From Methylobacterium soli (GTDB lineage Bacteria; Pseudomonadota; Alphaproteobacteria; Rhizobiales; Beijerinckiaceae), in assembly GCF_008806385.1 (NCBI RefSeq), contig NZ_VZZK01000008.1, positions 62,001 to 126,000 of the forward strand: a stretch of 64,000 bases of DNA, given 5' to 3'. A program made the translations under genes and the position numbers. Under the pieces are notes generated by a model. That model searched no databases and had not been told where the DNA came from. It saw nothing but the letters and a program-made list of their open reading frames with translations. How positions within the stretch are numbered: position 1 is the stretch's first letter; the number at the start of each line of letters is the position of its first letter. Shown piece after piece: positions 30,304-38,125 of the stretch.

Positions 30304-30906
30304 TCCGCCCATCAGGGAAGGACGCGCCGGCGCTCACGTCACCGCGAGCATAATGCGTGATGCGCGGCCTTCGCCAATGTTTGGAGGCGCTCCCCGTGGG
30401 ACGCCTCGGCACCGACCGCGCCTGCTGTCCTGATTCGGGTGCGGCCGGCCACGGTTGTTCATCAGGGCCTGCGCCTTGCGTTCGGGAGCAGAAGCCCTTG
30501 CCGTTTGCCAGGATTGCGACGGCCAAGATCACCCGGCGGAACGGCTTCGGGTCAGTGCTCGTGGCGCCCATGAAGGCATGGAGCTCGCATTCAAGCGCCT
30601 CCACCATACGGCGGACGCAGCGCCGAACACCGGTCCACGAGGCTGATACCGGTGTGAAGGCCACGTGATCGCCCGGACGTACCGCCTCGCAAATCGCCTT
30701 CGTCTCATGCGTTGTTGAGATGTCCAGCACGCGCTGGACATCGAGGCTCACCGGCACATCGCCCGTTCTCGCCAGGAAACGGCGGAGCGCGCTGACGCGA
30801 AGGCTCTCGGATCAGGTCCGTGAGGAGCGAGTCGAAAGCCGGATTTCGGCGCTACCTTCGGGCGGCATGATGGCCATGCGCCGGCGCATCAACGCAAGAT
30901 CGCCGC
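30304..30906. other. Poorly coding region, possible decayed gene
   Basis: About 600 bases hold no clear gene. On the minus strand a frame from GTG 30757 reads MPVSLDVQRVLDISTTHETK and later VEALECELHAFMGATSTDP, with moderately GC-rich third positions for about 90 codons (to about 30480). Beyond that it becomes low-quality Pro/Arg/Gln sequence that runs into the antisense of the small gene at 30121. No domain is recognised. The opening part contains a perfect 10-bp inverted repeat (30719-30742). Confidence 0.35.
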
Positions 30907-31536
30907 TCAATGATCGTGCTTGCAGCCGGGACCATGTACGTGGCCGTGGGCGTGATCATGCTCGTGCGCATGGTCATGGTCGTGCGCATCGTCGTGATCA
31001 TGATGGTCCGCGTGCGCGTGGGCGTGCCCGTGGTGGCCATGATCGTGGTGGCCATGATCGTGGTGGCCATGGTCGTGGTGGCCATGGTCGTGCCCGCAGG
31101 TGCTGTGGTCGTGGGCCTTGCGCTCGGGCCGGAAGGCGCGGGTCACGGCAGTCGCGGTGCAGCCCTGGCCGCGGATGAGTTCCGCCGTGGCGGGGGAAGC
31201 CGGCACGTAGAGCACATCGGAACCGATCTCGGCCGCCACGTGGTTGCCGCCGAGTTGCCAGGCAAGGCGCATCAGCCGCGCCGGATTCTCCGCCCGCACC
31301 TCGAGGAGCGCCTCGCCGGCGGCCCGGACCTCGATCAACCGGCCATCCTCGAGACGCAGGGCGTCGCCATCCTCGAGGGTCGCGGCCTTCGCCAGCGCGA
31401 GATCGAAGCTGAGGCCACCCTCGGCGGTCAGGTGCGCATGGCCCTGGCCACGGCCGGCATGATCGAGGGTGACGGTATCGACGATCCCCTCAGGGCGAAC
31501 CGCGGGCTTCCGGACGATCGTAGTGGCGCGCAACAT
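30907..31536 (-). CDS. ureE: Urease accessory protein UreE with long His tail
   Basis: This nickel metallochaperone for urease maturation has 209 residues. The N-terminal peptide-binding domain covers residues 1-75. The metal-binding domain carries LAWQLGGNHV, with the conserved His of the GNxH motif. From residue 142 to the end, 32 of 68 residues are His, largely in HDHGHH and HAH/HDH runs. No other ure gene is present in the window, so this copy is either separated from the main cluster or an extra one. The tail suggests Ni storage. Confidence 0.9.
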   Translation of the reverse strand: MLRATTIVRKPAVRPEGIVDTVTLDHAGRGQGHAHLTAEGGLSFDLALAKAATLEDGDALRLEDGRLIEVRAAGEALLEVRAENPARLMRLAWQLGGNHVAAEIGSDVLYVPASPATAELIRGQGCTATAVTRAFRPERKAHDHSTCGHDHGHHDHGHHDHGHHDHGHHGHAHAHADHHDHDDAHDHDHAHEHDHAHGHVHGPGCKHDH

Positions 31537-31779
31537 GATTTCCTCGTTTCAGCGTCCCGTCGGGACAGGTCCTCGGCCCGCCACGCGGCAAGCCTGATGG
31601 CGGGCGTCAGACGGGCATGTTGGCCCGGCAACGCGCGAAGGGAAGGTTTTTCGTCGGTTTCAAGGCGTTTCGCCGGAACCTTGGCCGTACAGCGTGCATT
31701 CCACAATCGTAATAGCTAAGCTCGCCCCGCACCACGGCGAAACGCCGGACCCGACAAAGCACAAGGGAGTCTCGACCTC

Positions 31780-32049
31780 ATGAAGAAGCTCATGGCTGCG
31801 GCCCTGGCCGGCACCCTCGCTCTCTCCGTCGGCGCCTGCAACACGCCCCAGGATCGGGCCCTCGGCGGCGCCGGCCTCGGCGCGCTCGCGGGCGCGGCGA
31901 TCGGCGGCGCCGCGACGGGCCGCGCGGGCGGCGCCCTGGCGGGCGCGGCGATCGGCGGTGCGGGTGGCGCCATCGTGGGCGCCGCGACGGCGCCCCAGTG
32001 TCCCTACGGCACCTACCGGGATCCCTACGGCAACGTCTACTGCCGCTGA
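31780..32049 (+). CDS. Glycine-zipper lipoprotein
   Basis: The product is 89 residues. MKKLMAAALAGTLALSVGAC is a lipoprotein signal with the lipobox ending in Cys20. The mature part is almost all Gly and Ala in GAGLGALAGAAIGGAATG-type repeats (a glycine zipper likely to associate in a membrane). It ends with a short CPYGTYRDPYGNVYCR segment with two Cys. Similar YMGG/OmpA-like glycine zipper proteins are common envelope components; a precise role is unknown. It is followed by a strong terminator. Confidence 0.85.
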   Translation: MKKLMAAALAGTLALSVGACNTPQDRALGGAGLGALAGAAIGGAATGRAGGALAGAAIGGAGGAIVGAATAPQCPYGTYRDPYGNVYCR

Positions 32050-32073
32050 TACCGGGTTCGATCTCGGATCGAA

Positions 32074-32106
32074 GGGGCCGGAGCCTTGCGCTCCGGCCCC
32101 TTTTTT
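32074..32106 (+). terminator. Rho-independent terminator after the glycine-zipper lipoprotein
   Basis: An 11-bp perfect GC-rich stem (32074-32084 with 32090-32100) has a 5-base loop and is followed directly by six T. It lies 24 bases past the stop codon. It is the clearest textbook terminator in the window. Confidence 0.95.
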
Positions 32107-32245
32107 GTCGTGAAGGGAGGGTCTATCCAGCCGGTTCTCCCCAGCGCGCCGGAGCGTCGTCCGCGGGCGCGACTCCGACAGGTTCCTTGCTCACGCCGAT
32201 GCCCCAAGCCCTCTGCCATAGACCGTGCCTGATGCGGGGACCGCG

Positions 32246-32971
32246 ATGACCTCCGGGATCTGGGGCAAGCTCGGGGGGGTCGGACTCGGCATGGCGGTGG
32301 GTGGCCCCCTCGGTGCGCTGGCCGGGGGCGTGGCCGGCCATTTCCTCGTCGATCGCGAAGGTGCGCCCTTCGGCACCACGCCGCGGGACGTGGTGTTCAC
32401 CACCGGCCTCGTGGCGCTTGCCGCCAAGATGGCGAAGTCCGACGGCGTGGTGACCCCATCCGAAGTCGAGGCCTTCGGCCGGGTCGTCCAGGTCGACGAT
32501 GGCGCGCGGGCCGGGGTCGTGCGCCTGTTCGATCTCGCCAAGAAGACGACGAGTGGCTTCGAGGCCTATGCCCGGCAGATGGCCTCGGCATTTCACGATG
32601 AGCCGGCCCTCCTCGAGGATGTCCTCGACGGCCTGTTCCACATCGCCAAGGCGGATGGCGCCATCCATGAGGCGGAGGAGCACTATCTCCACGCAGTGGC
32701 TGAGATTTTCGGTTTTGACGAGGCCGCCTTCCGGCGCATCGCGGCCCGGCATGTCAGCCTCGCGGACGACCCCTATCTCGTGCTCGGCCTGGAGCCGGAG
32801 GCGAGCGATTCCGAGGTGAAGGCGTGCTACCGCAAGCTCGTCGCCGAGAGCCATCCGGATCGGGCCATCGCCCGCGGATTGCCGCCAGAAGCGGTCGCGA
32901 TCACGACGCGCCGCCTCGCGGCGATCAACGCGGCCTATGACCGGATCGCGGCCGAGCGGGGCCTGCGGTGA
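32246..32971 (+). CDS. DjlA-like co-chaperone (TerB plus J domain)
   Basis: This 241-residue protein begins MTSGIWGKLGGVGLG. A glycine-rich hydrophobic stretch (GGVGLGMAVGGPLGALAGGVAG) may insert into the membrane. A TerB-like helical domain follows (AKSDGVVTPSEVEAFGRVV and HIAKADGAIHEAEEHYL). The C-terminal J domain DDPYLVLGLEPEASDSEV with the HPD motif in ESHPDRAIA should stimulate a DnaK protein. This is the DjlA order. GGGGA lies ahead of the ATG. It overlaps the amidase gene by 4 bases. Confidence 0.85.
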   Translation: MTSGIWGKLGGVGLGMAVGGPLGALAGGVAGHFLVDREGAPFGTTPRDVVFTTGLVALAAKMAKSDGVVTPSEVEAFGRVVQVDDGARAGVVRLFDLAKKTTSGFEAYARQMASAFHDEPALLEDVLDGLFHIAKADGAIHEAEEHYLHAVAEIFGFDEAAFRRIAARHVSLADDPYLVLGLEPEASDSEVKACYRKLVAESHPDRAIARGLPPEAVAITTRRLAAINAAYDRIAAERGLR

Positions 32972-33720
32972 GGGCCGTCCCCGAGAGCCCCATCGCGCAA
33001 GCCGTCGTGCCCTCGCCCAACCACGGCGAGCGGCAGGGAGTGCCGCCCGACCTGCTGATTCTGCATTATACCGGGATGGAGAGCGCGAGCGCGGCGCTCC
33101 AGCGCCTCGTGAACCCGATGGCCGAGGTCTCCGCCCATTATTTCGTGTTCGAGGATGGGCGCGTGGTGCAGATGGTGCCGGAAGGCCGCCGCGCCTGGCA
33201 CGCGGGGCAAGCCGCCTGGAAAGGCGAGCGGGACATCAATTCGCGCTCGCTCGGCATCGAGATCGCACATCCCGGGCATGTTGGCGGCCTGCCCCCCTAT
33301 CCGGAGGCGCAGATCGATGCCGTGATCGCGCTCGGGCGCGACCTCGTCCGGCGCTGGTCGATACCGCCTGAGCGGGTGCTCGCGCATTCGGACATCGCGC
33401 CGGAGCGAAAGGAGGATCCGGGGGAGGGATTTCCTTGGGATCGCCTCGCCCGGGAGGGTCTTGGGCACCACGTTCTCCCGGCGCCGCTCAGGGATGGACG
33501 ATTCTTCGCGCAAGGCGACGGGGGCCAGCCGATCGAGGCGCTCCAGGCGATGCTCAGCCTCTACGGCTACGACCTGCCGGTGACGGGCCTGTTCGACGCC
33601 CGAACCCAGGCCGTCGTGACCGCCTTCCAGCGCCATTTCCGGCAGGCGCGCGTGGACGGCGTCGCAGATGCCTCGACCATCACGACGCTGCGCGACCTGA
33701 TCGCGGCCCTTCCGGGCTGA
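32968..33720 (+). CDS. N-acetylmuramoyl-L-alanine amidase (AmpD/AmiD type) with PG-binding domain
   Basis: This 250-residue zinc amidase cuts the amide between muramic acid and the stem peptide. The catalytic domain (about 20-180) shows LLILHYTGMESASAALQRL with the first zinc His, SAHYFV, LGIEIAHPG and HSDIAPERKEDPGE with the second zinc site and catalytic residues. The C-terminal peptidoglycan-binding domain (about 185-250) has LQAMLSLYGYDLPVTGLFDA. No signal peptide is visible, so it may act on recycled muropeptides in the cytosol. The GTG start overlaps the stop of the upstream gene. Confidence 0.9.
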   Translation: MRAVPESPIAQAVVPSPNHGERQGVPPDLLILHYTGMESASAALQRLVNPMAEVSAHYFVFEDGRVVQMVPEGRRAWHAGQAAWKGERDINSRSLGIEIAHPGHVGGLPPYPEAQIDAVIALGRDLVRRWSIPPERVLAHSDIAPERKEDPGEGFPWDRLAREGLGHHVLPAPLRDGRFFAQGDGGQPIEALQAMLSLYGYDLPVTGLFDARTQAVVTAFQRHFRQARVDGVADASTITTLRDLIAALPG

Positions 33721-33743
33721 CGAGGCGAACCGTCCAGCGGGGC

Positions 33744-34775
33744 TCAGGCCCGTCCGCGGATCTCGGCTTCGCGCTCGACCCGAGGGCCTGCGTTCACGGG
33801 TTTGTCCCCGCGGGTGCGCCACAGGCTGTAGACGATGCCGCCGGCGAGCAACACCACCGTGACGGCGAGCGAGACCCATGGCGGCACGTCGATGAGTTCG
33901 AACGTGTCGGCCACGACGATCTTGCCGCCGATGAAGATCAGGATGAAGGCCAGCGCGGTCTTGAGATAAGCGAACCGCTCAACCATCGCGGCGAGCGCGA
34001 AGTAGAGGGCACGAAGCCCCAGGATCGCGAAGATGTTGGAGGTGTAGACCACGAAGGTGTCGGTGGTGATGGCGAAGATCGCCGGCACGCTGTCGACCGC
34101 GAAGATCACGTCGGCGCCGTTGACGAGCACCAGCGCCAAGGCCAGCGGCGTCAGCCACAGCATGGGCTTGCCGGTCGTCGGGCTCGGTTTGCACACCACG
34201 AAATGCTGGCCGTGCAACTCGGGCGTGATGCGCAGGGTCTTGCGCAGCCAGCGGACGGCGCCGTTGTCCTGGATGTCGCTCTCCTCCTCCTCCTTGGCGA
34301 AAAGCATCTTGAGGCCGGCATAGATCAGGAAGGCGGCAAACAGCGACAGCACCCAGGCCGCCTGATGCACCAGGGCGGCGCCGAGGCCGATCATCAGGCC
34401 GCGCAGCAGGATCGCCGCGAGGATGCCCCAGACGAGCACCCGGTGCTGGGCCGCGAGCGGAATGCCGAGCGCCGAGAGGATGACCGCGATGACGAAGACG
34501 TTGTCCATCGACAGCGACTTCTCGACCACGAGGCCGGCCACGTATTCCTGCCCGGCTTGGGGCCCAAGATACCACCAGACCCAGCCGCCGAAGATCAACC
34601 CGAGGGTCAGGTAGAAGGCGGTCAGCCCGAGGCTCTCCTTGACGCCGATCTCGTGATTCTTGTCGCGATGGAGCAGGCCGAGATCGAAGGCGAGCAGGCC
34701 GAAGATCAGGGCGTGGAACCCGAGCCACATCCAGACCGGCTTGCCGAGCCACGCGATATATAGAAAATCGAGCAT
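33744..34775 (-). CDS. TerC family integral membrane protein
   Basis: This 343-residue membrane protein has about nine helices and the family segments FGLLAFDLGLLHR, VVEKSLSMDNVFVIAVIL, LVLVNGADVIFAVDSVPAIFAIT and KTALAFILIFIGGKI. The acidic residues in these helices fit ion transport. Some TerC relatives export Mn2+ or act in tellurite resistance; which applies here is unknown. ATG 34775 is chosen; upstream ATG codons extend into a structured leader. A yybP-ykoY riboswitch was looked for and not seen, but the leader has its own alternative pairings. Confidence 0.9.
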   Translation of the reverse strand: MLDFLYIAWLGKPVWMWLGFHALIFGLLAFDLGLLHRDKNHEIGVKESLGLTAFYLTLGLIFGGWVWWYLGPQAGQEYVAGLVVEKSLSMDNVFVIAVILSALGIPLAAQHRVLVWGILAAILLRGLMIGLGAALVHQAAWVLSLFAAFLIYAGLKMLFAKEEEESDIQDNGAVRWLRKTLRITPELHGQHFVVCKPSPTTGKPMLWLTPLALALVLVNGADVIFAVDSVPAIFAITTDTFVVYTSNIFAILGLRALYFALAAMVERFAYLKTALAFILIFIGGKIVVADTFELIDVPPWVSLAVTVVLLAGGIVYSLWRTRGDKPVNAGPRVEREAEIRGRA

Positions 34776-34781
34776 GCGGGA

Positions 34782-34835
34782 CCGTGATGCTTCTTTCGGT
34801 GAGGAAAGCATCGGCTCCGACATCACGGAAGCATC
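34782..34835 (-). promoter_or_regulatory. Structured leader of terC with alternative pairings
   Basis: The segment at 34782-34793 can pair in three ways. GATGCTT (34786-34792) matches 34806-34812. CCGTGATG (34782-34789) matches 34821-34828. GATGCTTC (34786-34793) matches 34828-34835. All three use the same bases next to the start codon, so only one can form at a time. No ligand is known. Confidence 0.5.
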
Positions 34836-34985
34836 AAGGTGCATCCCGCCAGAGGGGCCCGCAGCCGATAGGCGCGAGTTAAGGACCCGATGGCGGCGAA
34901 TCAAGGGTGCCCGAAGCGAGCCTCGGCGTCCGGTTCATCGGCTTGAGCCTTGACAGGCGACACGCTCGCCGCCTCTTCCCGGCCC

Positions 34986-36206
34986 ATGGAGATGCAGGCG
35001 GATGACGGGATCGCGATCGTCGGCGGCGGGCCGGCCGGGCTCGCGGCGGCCGAGGTGTTGGCCGAGGCCGGGCATCCGGTCACGGTCTACGACCGGATGG
35101 CGTCGGTCGGGCGCAAGCTCCTGATCGCGGGGCGCGGCGGCCTCAATCTCACCCATAGCGAGCCGCTGCCTGCCTTCCTCGCCCGCTATCATCCAACGCT
35201 CAGCCTCGCGGAGGCGATCACGGCTTTCCCACCCGATGCCCTGCGGGCGTGGTGCGCGGATCTCGGAGAGCCGACCTTCATCGGATCGAGCGGGCGGGTG
35301 TTTCCACGAAGCTTCAAGGCCTCGCCGTTGCTGCGCGCTTGGCTCGGGCGGCTCGACGCGACCGGTGTCCGGATCCGGACCCGCCACCGGCTCGTCGGCT
35401 GGGAGGCCGGCCGACTCGCCTTCGAGACGCCGGACGGAGTCCGGACGATCGCCCCCCGCGCGGCGCTTCTGGCACTCGGCGGCGCGAGCTGGCCGCGTCT
35501 CGGCTCGGACGGAGCCTGGGTGCCGCTGCTCGAAGGACAGGGCATTCCGGTCTCGGAGCTGCGCCCGGCCAATGTCGGGTTCGCGGTCGCTTGGTCGGAG
35601 GTGTTCCGGGAGCGCTTCTCGGGCGAGCCGGTGAAGCGCATCGCTCTGACGGCGGACGGCGTCACGGTACGAGGCGAGGCGGTGATCACGCGGGACGGGA
35701 TCGAGGGTGGCGCCGTCTACGCCTTGTCGCGGCTCCTGCGCGAGGCGATCCGCGCGACGGGAGAGGCCCGGCTCGTCCTCGACCTGCGACCTGACTTGCC
35801 GGAGGTGACGCTGGCCAAGCGCCTCGGCGCGCCGCGTCCCGGCGAGTCGATGGCGACGCGCCTGCGCAAGGCTGCGGGCCTCTCGCCCGTCGCGGCCGGC
35901 CTCCTGCGCGAGGCGGCCCGCCGGACACTGCCGAGCGCGGCGCCCGATCTCGCGGCCCTGATCAAGGCTGCGCCCCTGCGGCTTCACCGAACGCAAGGGC
36001 TGGAGCGGGCGATCTCGACCGCCGGCGGCGTCCGTTCCGCGGCCCTCGACAAGCGCTTCATGCTGCGCGATCGGCCCGGAACTTTCCTCGCCGGCGAGAT
36101 GCTCGACTGGGAAGCGCCCACCGGGGGATACCTGTTGCAGGGCGCCTTCGCGAGCGGCCGGGCGGCCGCGGCCGGAATGATCGCCTGGCTCGGCGAGGCC
36201 TCATAG
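34986..36206 (+). CDS. HI0933-like flavoprotein (NAD(P)/FAD oxidoreductase)
   Basis: The product is 406 residues. [20 protein letters not shown] is the FAD dinucleotide-binding motif, followed by [28 protein letters not shown], the mark of the YhiN/HI0933 family (TIGR03862-like). [16 protein letters not shown] and the C-terminal [28 protein letters not shown], with the second FAD contact, complete the fold. The reaction catalysed by this family is not known. ATG 34986 is used; TTG at 34950 would add 12 residues. The last 6 bases overlap the convergent collagen-like gene. Confidence 0.88.
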   Translation: MEMQADDGIAIVGGGPAGLAAAEVLAEAGHPVTVYDRMASVGRKLLIAGRGGLNLTHSEPLPAFLARYHPTLSLAEAITAFPPDALRAWCADLGEPTFIGSSGRVFPRSFKASPLLRAWLGRLDATGVRIRTRHRLVGWEAGRLAFETPDGVRTIAPRAALLALGGASWPRLGSDGAWVPLLEGQGIPVSELRPANVGFAVAWSEVFRERFSGEPVKRIALTADGVTVRGEAVITRDGIEGGAVYALSRLLREAIRATGEARLVLDLRPDLPEVTLAKRLGAPRPGESMATRLRKAAGLSPVAAGLLREAARRTLPSAAPDLAALIKAAPLRLHRTQGLERAISTAGGVRSAALDKRFMLRDRPGTFLAGEMLDWEAPTGGYLLQGAFASGRAAAAGMIAWLGEAS

Positions 36207-37061
36207 CCTGCTGCAGAACCCCACCATGCCGGTGGCCTCGCTCGGGCAGGCCGCGCTCGCCGTGCCTCCCGCCCCCGGGGTGAAAACCGGGCTGCCGCCC
36301 TTGAGGCAATAGGCCGAGACGAACACCTCTCCCTCCGCACAGGAGAGGGCACACCCGCTCGCCGGGCAGCTCTCGGTGCGGACGACCCGGAACGGAGCCG
36401 GATTGCTGCTCGCGAGGCCGACGGCACCCGCAGCACCGGGCGGACCCGCAGGTCCCTGCGGGCCAGCCACACCCTGCGAGCCCGCATCACCCCTGGCCCC
36501 GGTTTCCCCTCGAGGACCCGTATCGCCCTTGGGTCCTGGCTCACCCTTGGAGCCTGCCTCGCCTTTGGGGCCTGCCTCACCCTTCGGTCCCGGCTCGCCC
36601 TGCGGACCCGGAGGGCCCTGCAATCCGGCCAGCCCCTGTGGTCCGGTCGGGCCCGGTTGACCGGCCGGTCCCTCCGGCGCGCAATTCGCTACGACGACCT
36701 CGCGCTCATCCTCATCGGCCTTGAGGGTCGCGACGCAGGTCTGAGGCCGGTAGGGCAACCGGAACAGGAAGCGACCACGCTTGTCGGCCATGATCGAGAT
36801 GTCGTCGTCCATCACCACGACGGTGCCGCCCTTGCGCACGGACCCGGAGATCCGCAGATCCCCCGCCTCAATGCGCGCGTCGTACACCATGATCGGCTGG
36901 GCCGGCATCTGGGGTGCGGGCGGTCGCGGACGAGCCTGACGTGCGGGCGCCACACGGGGCTGGACCTGCACGGTCGGCTGGTCCTGCTGCGCCGATGCCG
37001 GGACCGTGAAGGCGAGCGGAAGCAGGCCGAGCCAGGCCGTGGCGACGCGAACGAGGCGCAT
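36201..37061 (-). CDS. Secreted collagen-like triple-repeat protein
   Basis: This 286-residue exported protein has a signal peptide ([18 protein letters not shown] then TVPASA). A Pro/Arg-rich stretch and a folded domain with [20 protein letters not shown] (possibly carboxypeptidase-regulatory-like) come next. Twenty-eight uninterrupted Gly-X-Y triplets follow (residues 131-214), rich in GPQ, GPK, GEP and GEA, and the C-terminal part of about 70 residues has six Cys. A triple helix is likely. The second ATG (37061) is chosen because GGGGGA lies seven bases ahead of it. Confidence 0.85.
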   Translation of the reverse strand: MRLVRVATAWLGLLPLAFTVPASAQQDQPTVQVQPRVAPARQARPRPPAPQMPAQPIMVYDARIEAGDLRISGSVRKGGTVVVMDDDISIMADKRGRFLFRLPYRPQTCVATLKADEDEREVVVANCAPEGPAGQPGPTGPQGLAGLQGPPGPQGEPGPKGEAGPKGEAGSKGEPGPKGDTGPRGETGARGDAGSQGVAGPQGPAGPPGAAGAVGLASSNPAPFRVVRTESCPASGCALSCAEGEVFVSAYCLKGGSPVFTPGAGGTASAACPSEATGMVGFCSRL

Positions 37062-37290
37062 GAACATTCCCCCGATGGATGGCCTTGCCTCTGTACCGGC
37101 GCGGGCGGGGCGGACATTGCCGCTCCGCCCGCGCCAGGGTCAACCCTCGGTCTGGCGCCCCAAGTCTGGAGGTGAGACCCAGGCCCGAACGCGCCGTAGG
37201 CGTCCCGTCCACAGCTATCCACATCTCTCCACAGCCCAACCCTCTGACCAGCGACGGAAAAATCCGGAGCCCCTGAAACCGATTGAGTAT

Positions 37291-37305
37291 GTTCTTGTTT
37301 TGTTC
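37291..37305. promoter_or_regulatory. LexA (SOS) box of imuA-imuB-dnaE2
   Basis: GTTC-N7-GTTC is the alphaproteobacterial LexA recognition site (a direct repeat). It lies 44 bases ahead of imuA in an AT-rich segment and would place the mutagenesis cassette under SOS control. Confidence 0.9.
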
Positions 37306-37348
37306 TTAGTTTCCCACATCCCTGGCCGCCGGATCGGAGCCTGTCGGA

Positions 37349-38125
37349 ATGGAGCGGTCACAGGATGCGAAGCTGGATGAGGACGACCCGAGATCGGACC
37401 GCGCGGCCGCACTCGCCAGCCTGCGGGTGCTCATGGCGACGGCCCGGACACGGCGCGATCCCGGCACCGTCATGCCGCTCGGCATCCCCGGCCTCGACGA
37501 CAGATTGCCGGGCGGCGGCCTCGGCCTCGGCCTGCTCCACGAGATCGCGCCCCTGGCCGAGGGCGACGAGCCGGCCGCCCTCGGCTTCACCCTGGCGCTC
37601 GTCGCCCGGCATCTCGCGCAGGCGGGAGGCGAGGCGCTCCTCGTCGTCGCACCGGGGCATCCGACGCCTTACGGCCACGGGCTTTCCGGGCTCGGGCTCG
37701 ATCCCGGGCGCATCCTGCTGTTCGAGGTGGGCAGCGACGACGAGGCCCATCTCGCCCTGGAAGAGGCCTTGCGGGCGCAAGGGCTCCGAGCCGTGGCGGG
37801 CCTCCTCGATGCCGGCCTGCCCCTGAAACAGGGACGTCGCCTGCAACGCGCCGCCGAGGCAACCGCACCGCTCCTGCTCGTCCTGCGTCCGGCCCGCGCC
37901 GATCTGCCGAACGGAGCGGCGACACGCTGGCGGATCGGAGGCGCGCAAGGGGCGCGGGACCGGTTCGGCTGCCTCGCGCACCCGCGCTGGCAAACGCATC
38001 TCGAACGCTGCCGCAACGGGCGGCCGGGCACGTGGCTCTTGGAGTGGGATCATGCCGCGCATCGTTTCGGTCTGCCTGACGCATTGGCCGGTCACGCGCC
38101 TGCGGCGCGCGCTGGCCGCTCCTGA
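37349..38125 (+). CDS. imuA: Translesion mutagenesis protein ImuA
   Basis: This 258-residue RecA/SulA-fold protein is the first member of the imuA-imuB-dnaE2 damage-induced mutagenesis cassette. Visible parts are VMPLGIPGLDDRLPGGGLGLGLLHEIAP (start of the RecA-like core), LLVVAPGHPTPYGHGL and RLQRAAEATAPLLLVLRP. The Walker A consensus is not complete, as usual for ImuA. Its last 74 bases overlap imuB in another frame. It is located downstream of a LexA box. Confidence 0.88.
   Translation: MERSQDAKLDEDDPRSDRAAALASLRVLMATARTRRDPGTVMPLGIPGLDDRLPGGGLGLGLLHEIAPLAEGDEPAALGFTLALVARHLAQAGGEALLVVAPGHPTPYGHGLSGLGLDPGRILLFEVGSDDEAHLALEEALRAQGLRAVAGLLDAGLPLKQGRRLQRAAEATAPLLLVLRPARADLPNGAATRWRIGGAQGARDRFGCLAHPRWQTHLERCRNGRPGTWLLEWDHAAHRFGLPDALAGHAPAARAGRS

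Noticed and set aside
31030..31100. CATGATCGTGGTGGC repeats as a CRISPR or VNTR locus
   Set aside because: They are codon repeats for HDHGHH in the UreE tail with no spacers.
34776..34950. A yybP-ykoY manganese riboswitch ahead of terC
   Set aside because: The conserved loop sequences of that riboswitch are not recognisable; only the separate alternative pairings were kept.
37200..37250. TATCCACA and TCTCCACAG as DnaA boxes of a replication origin
   Set aside because: There are only one or two near matches, with no AT-rich unwinding region and no dnaA, parA or hemE context.
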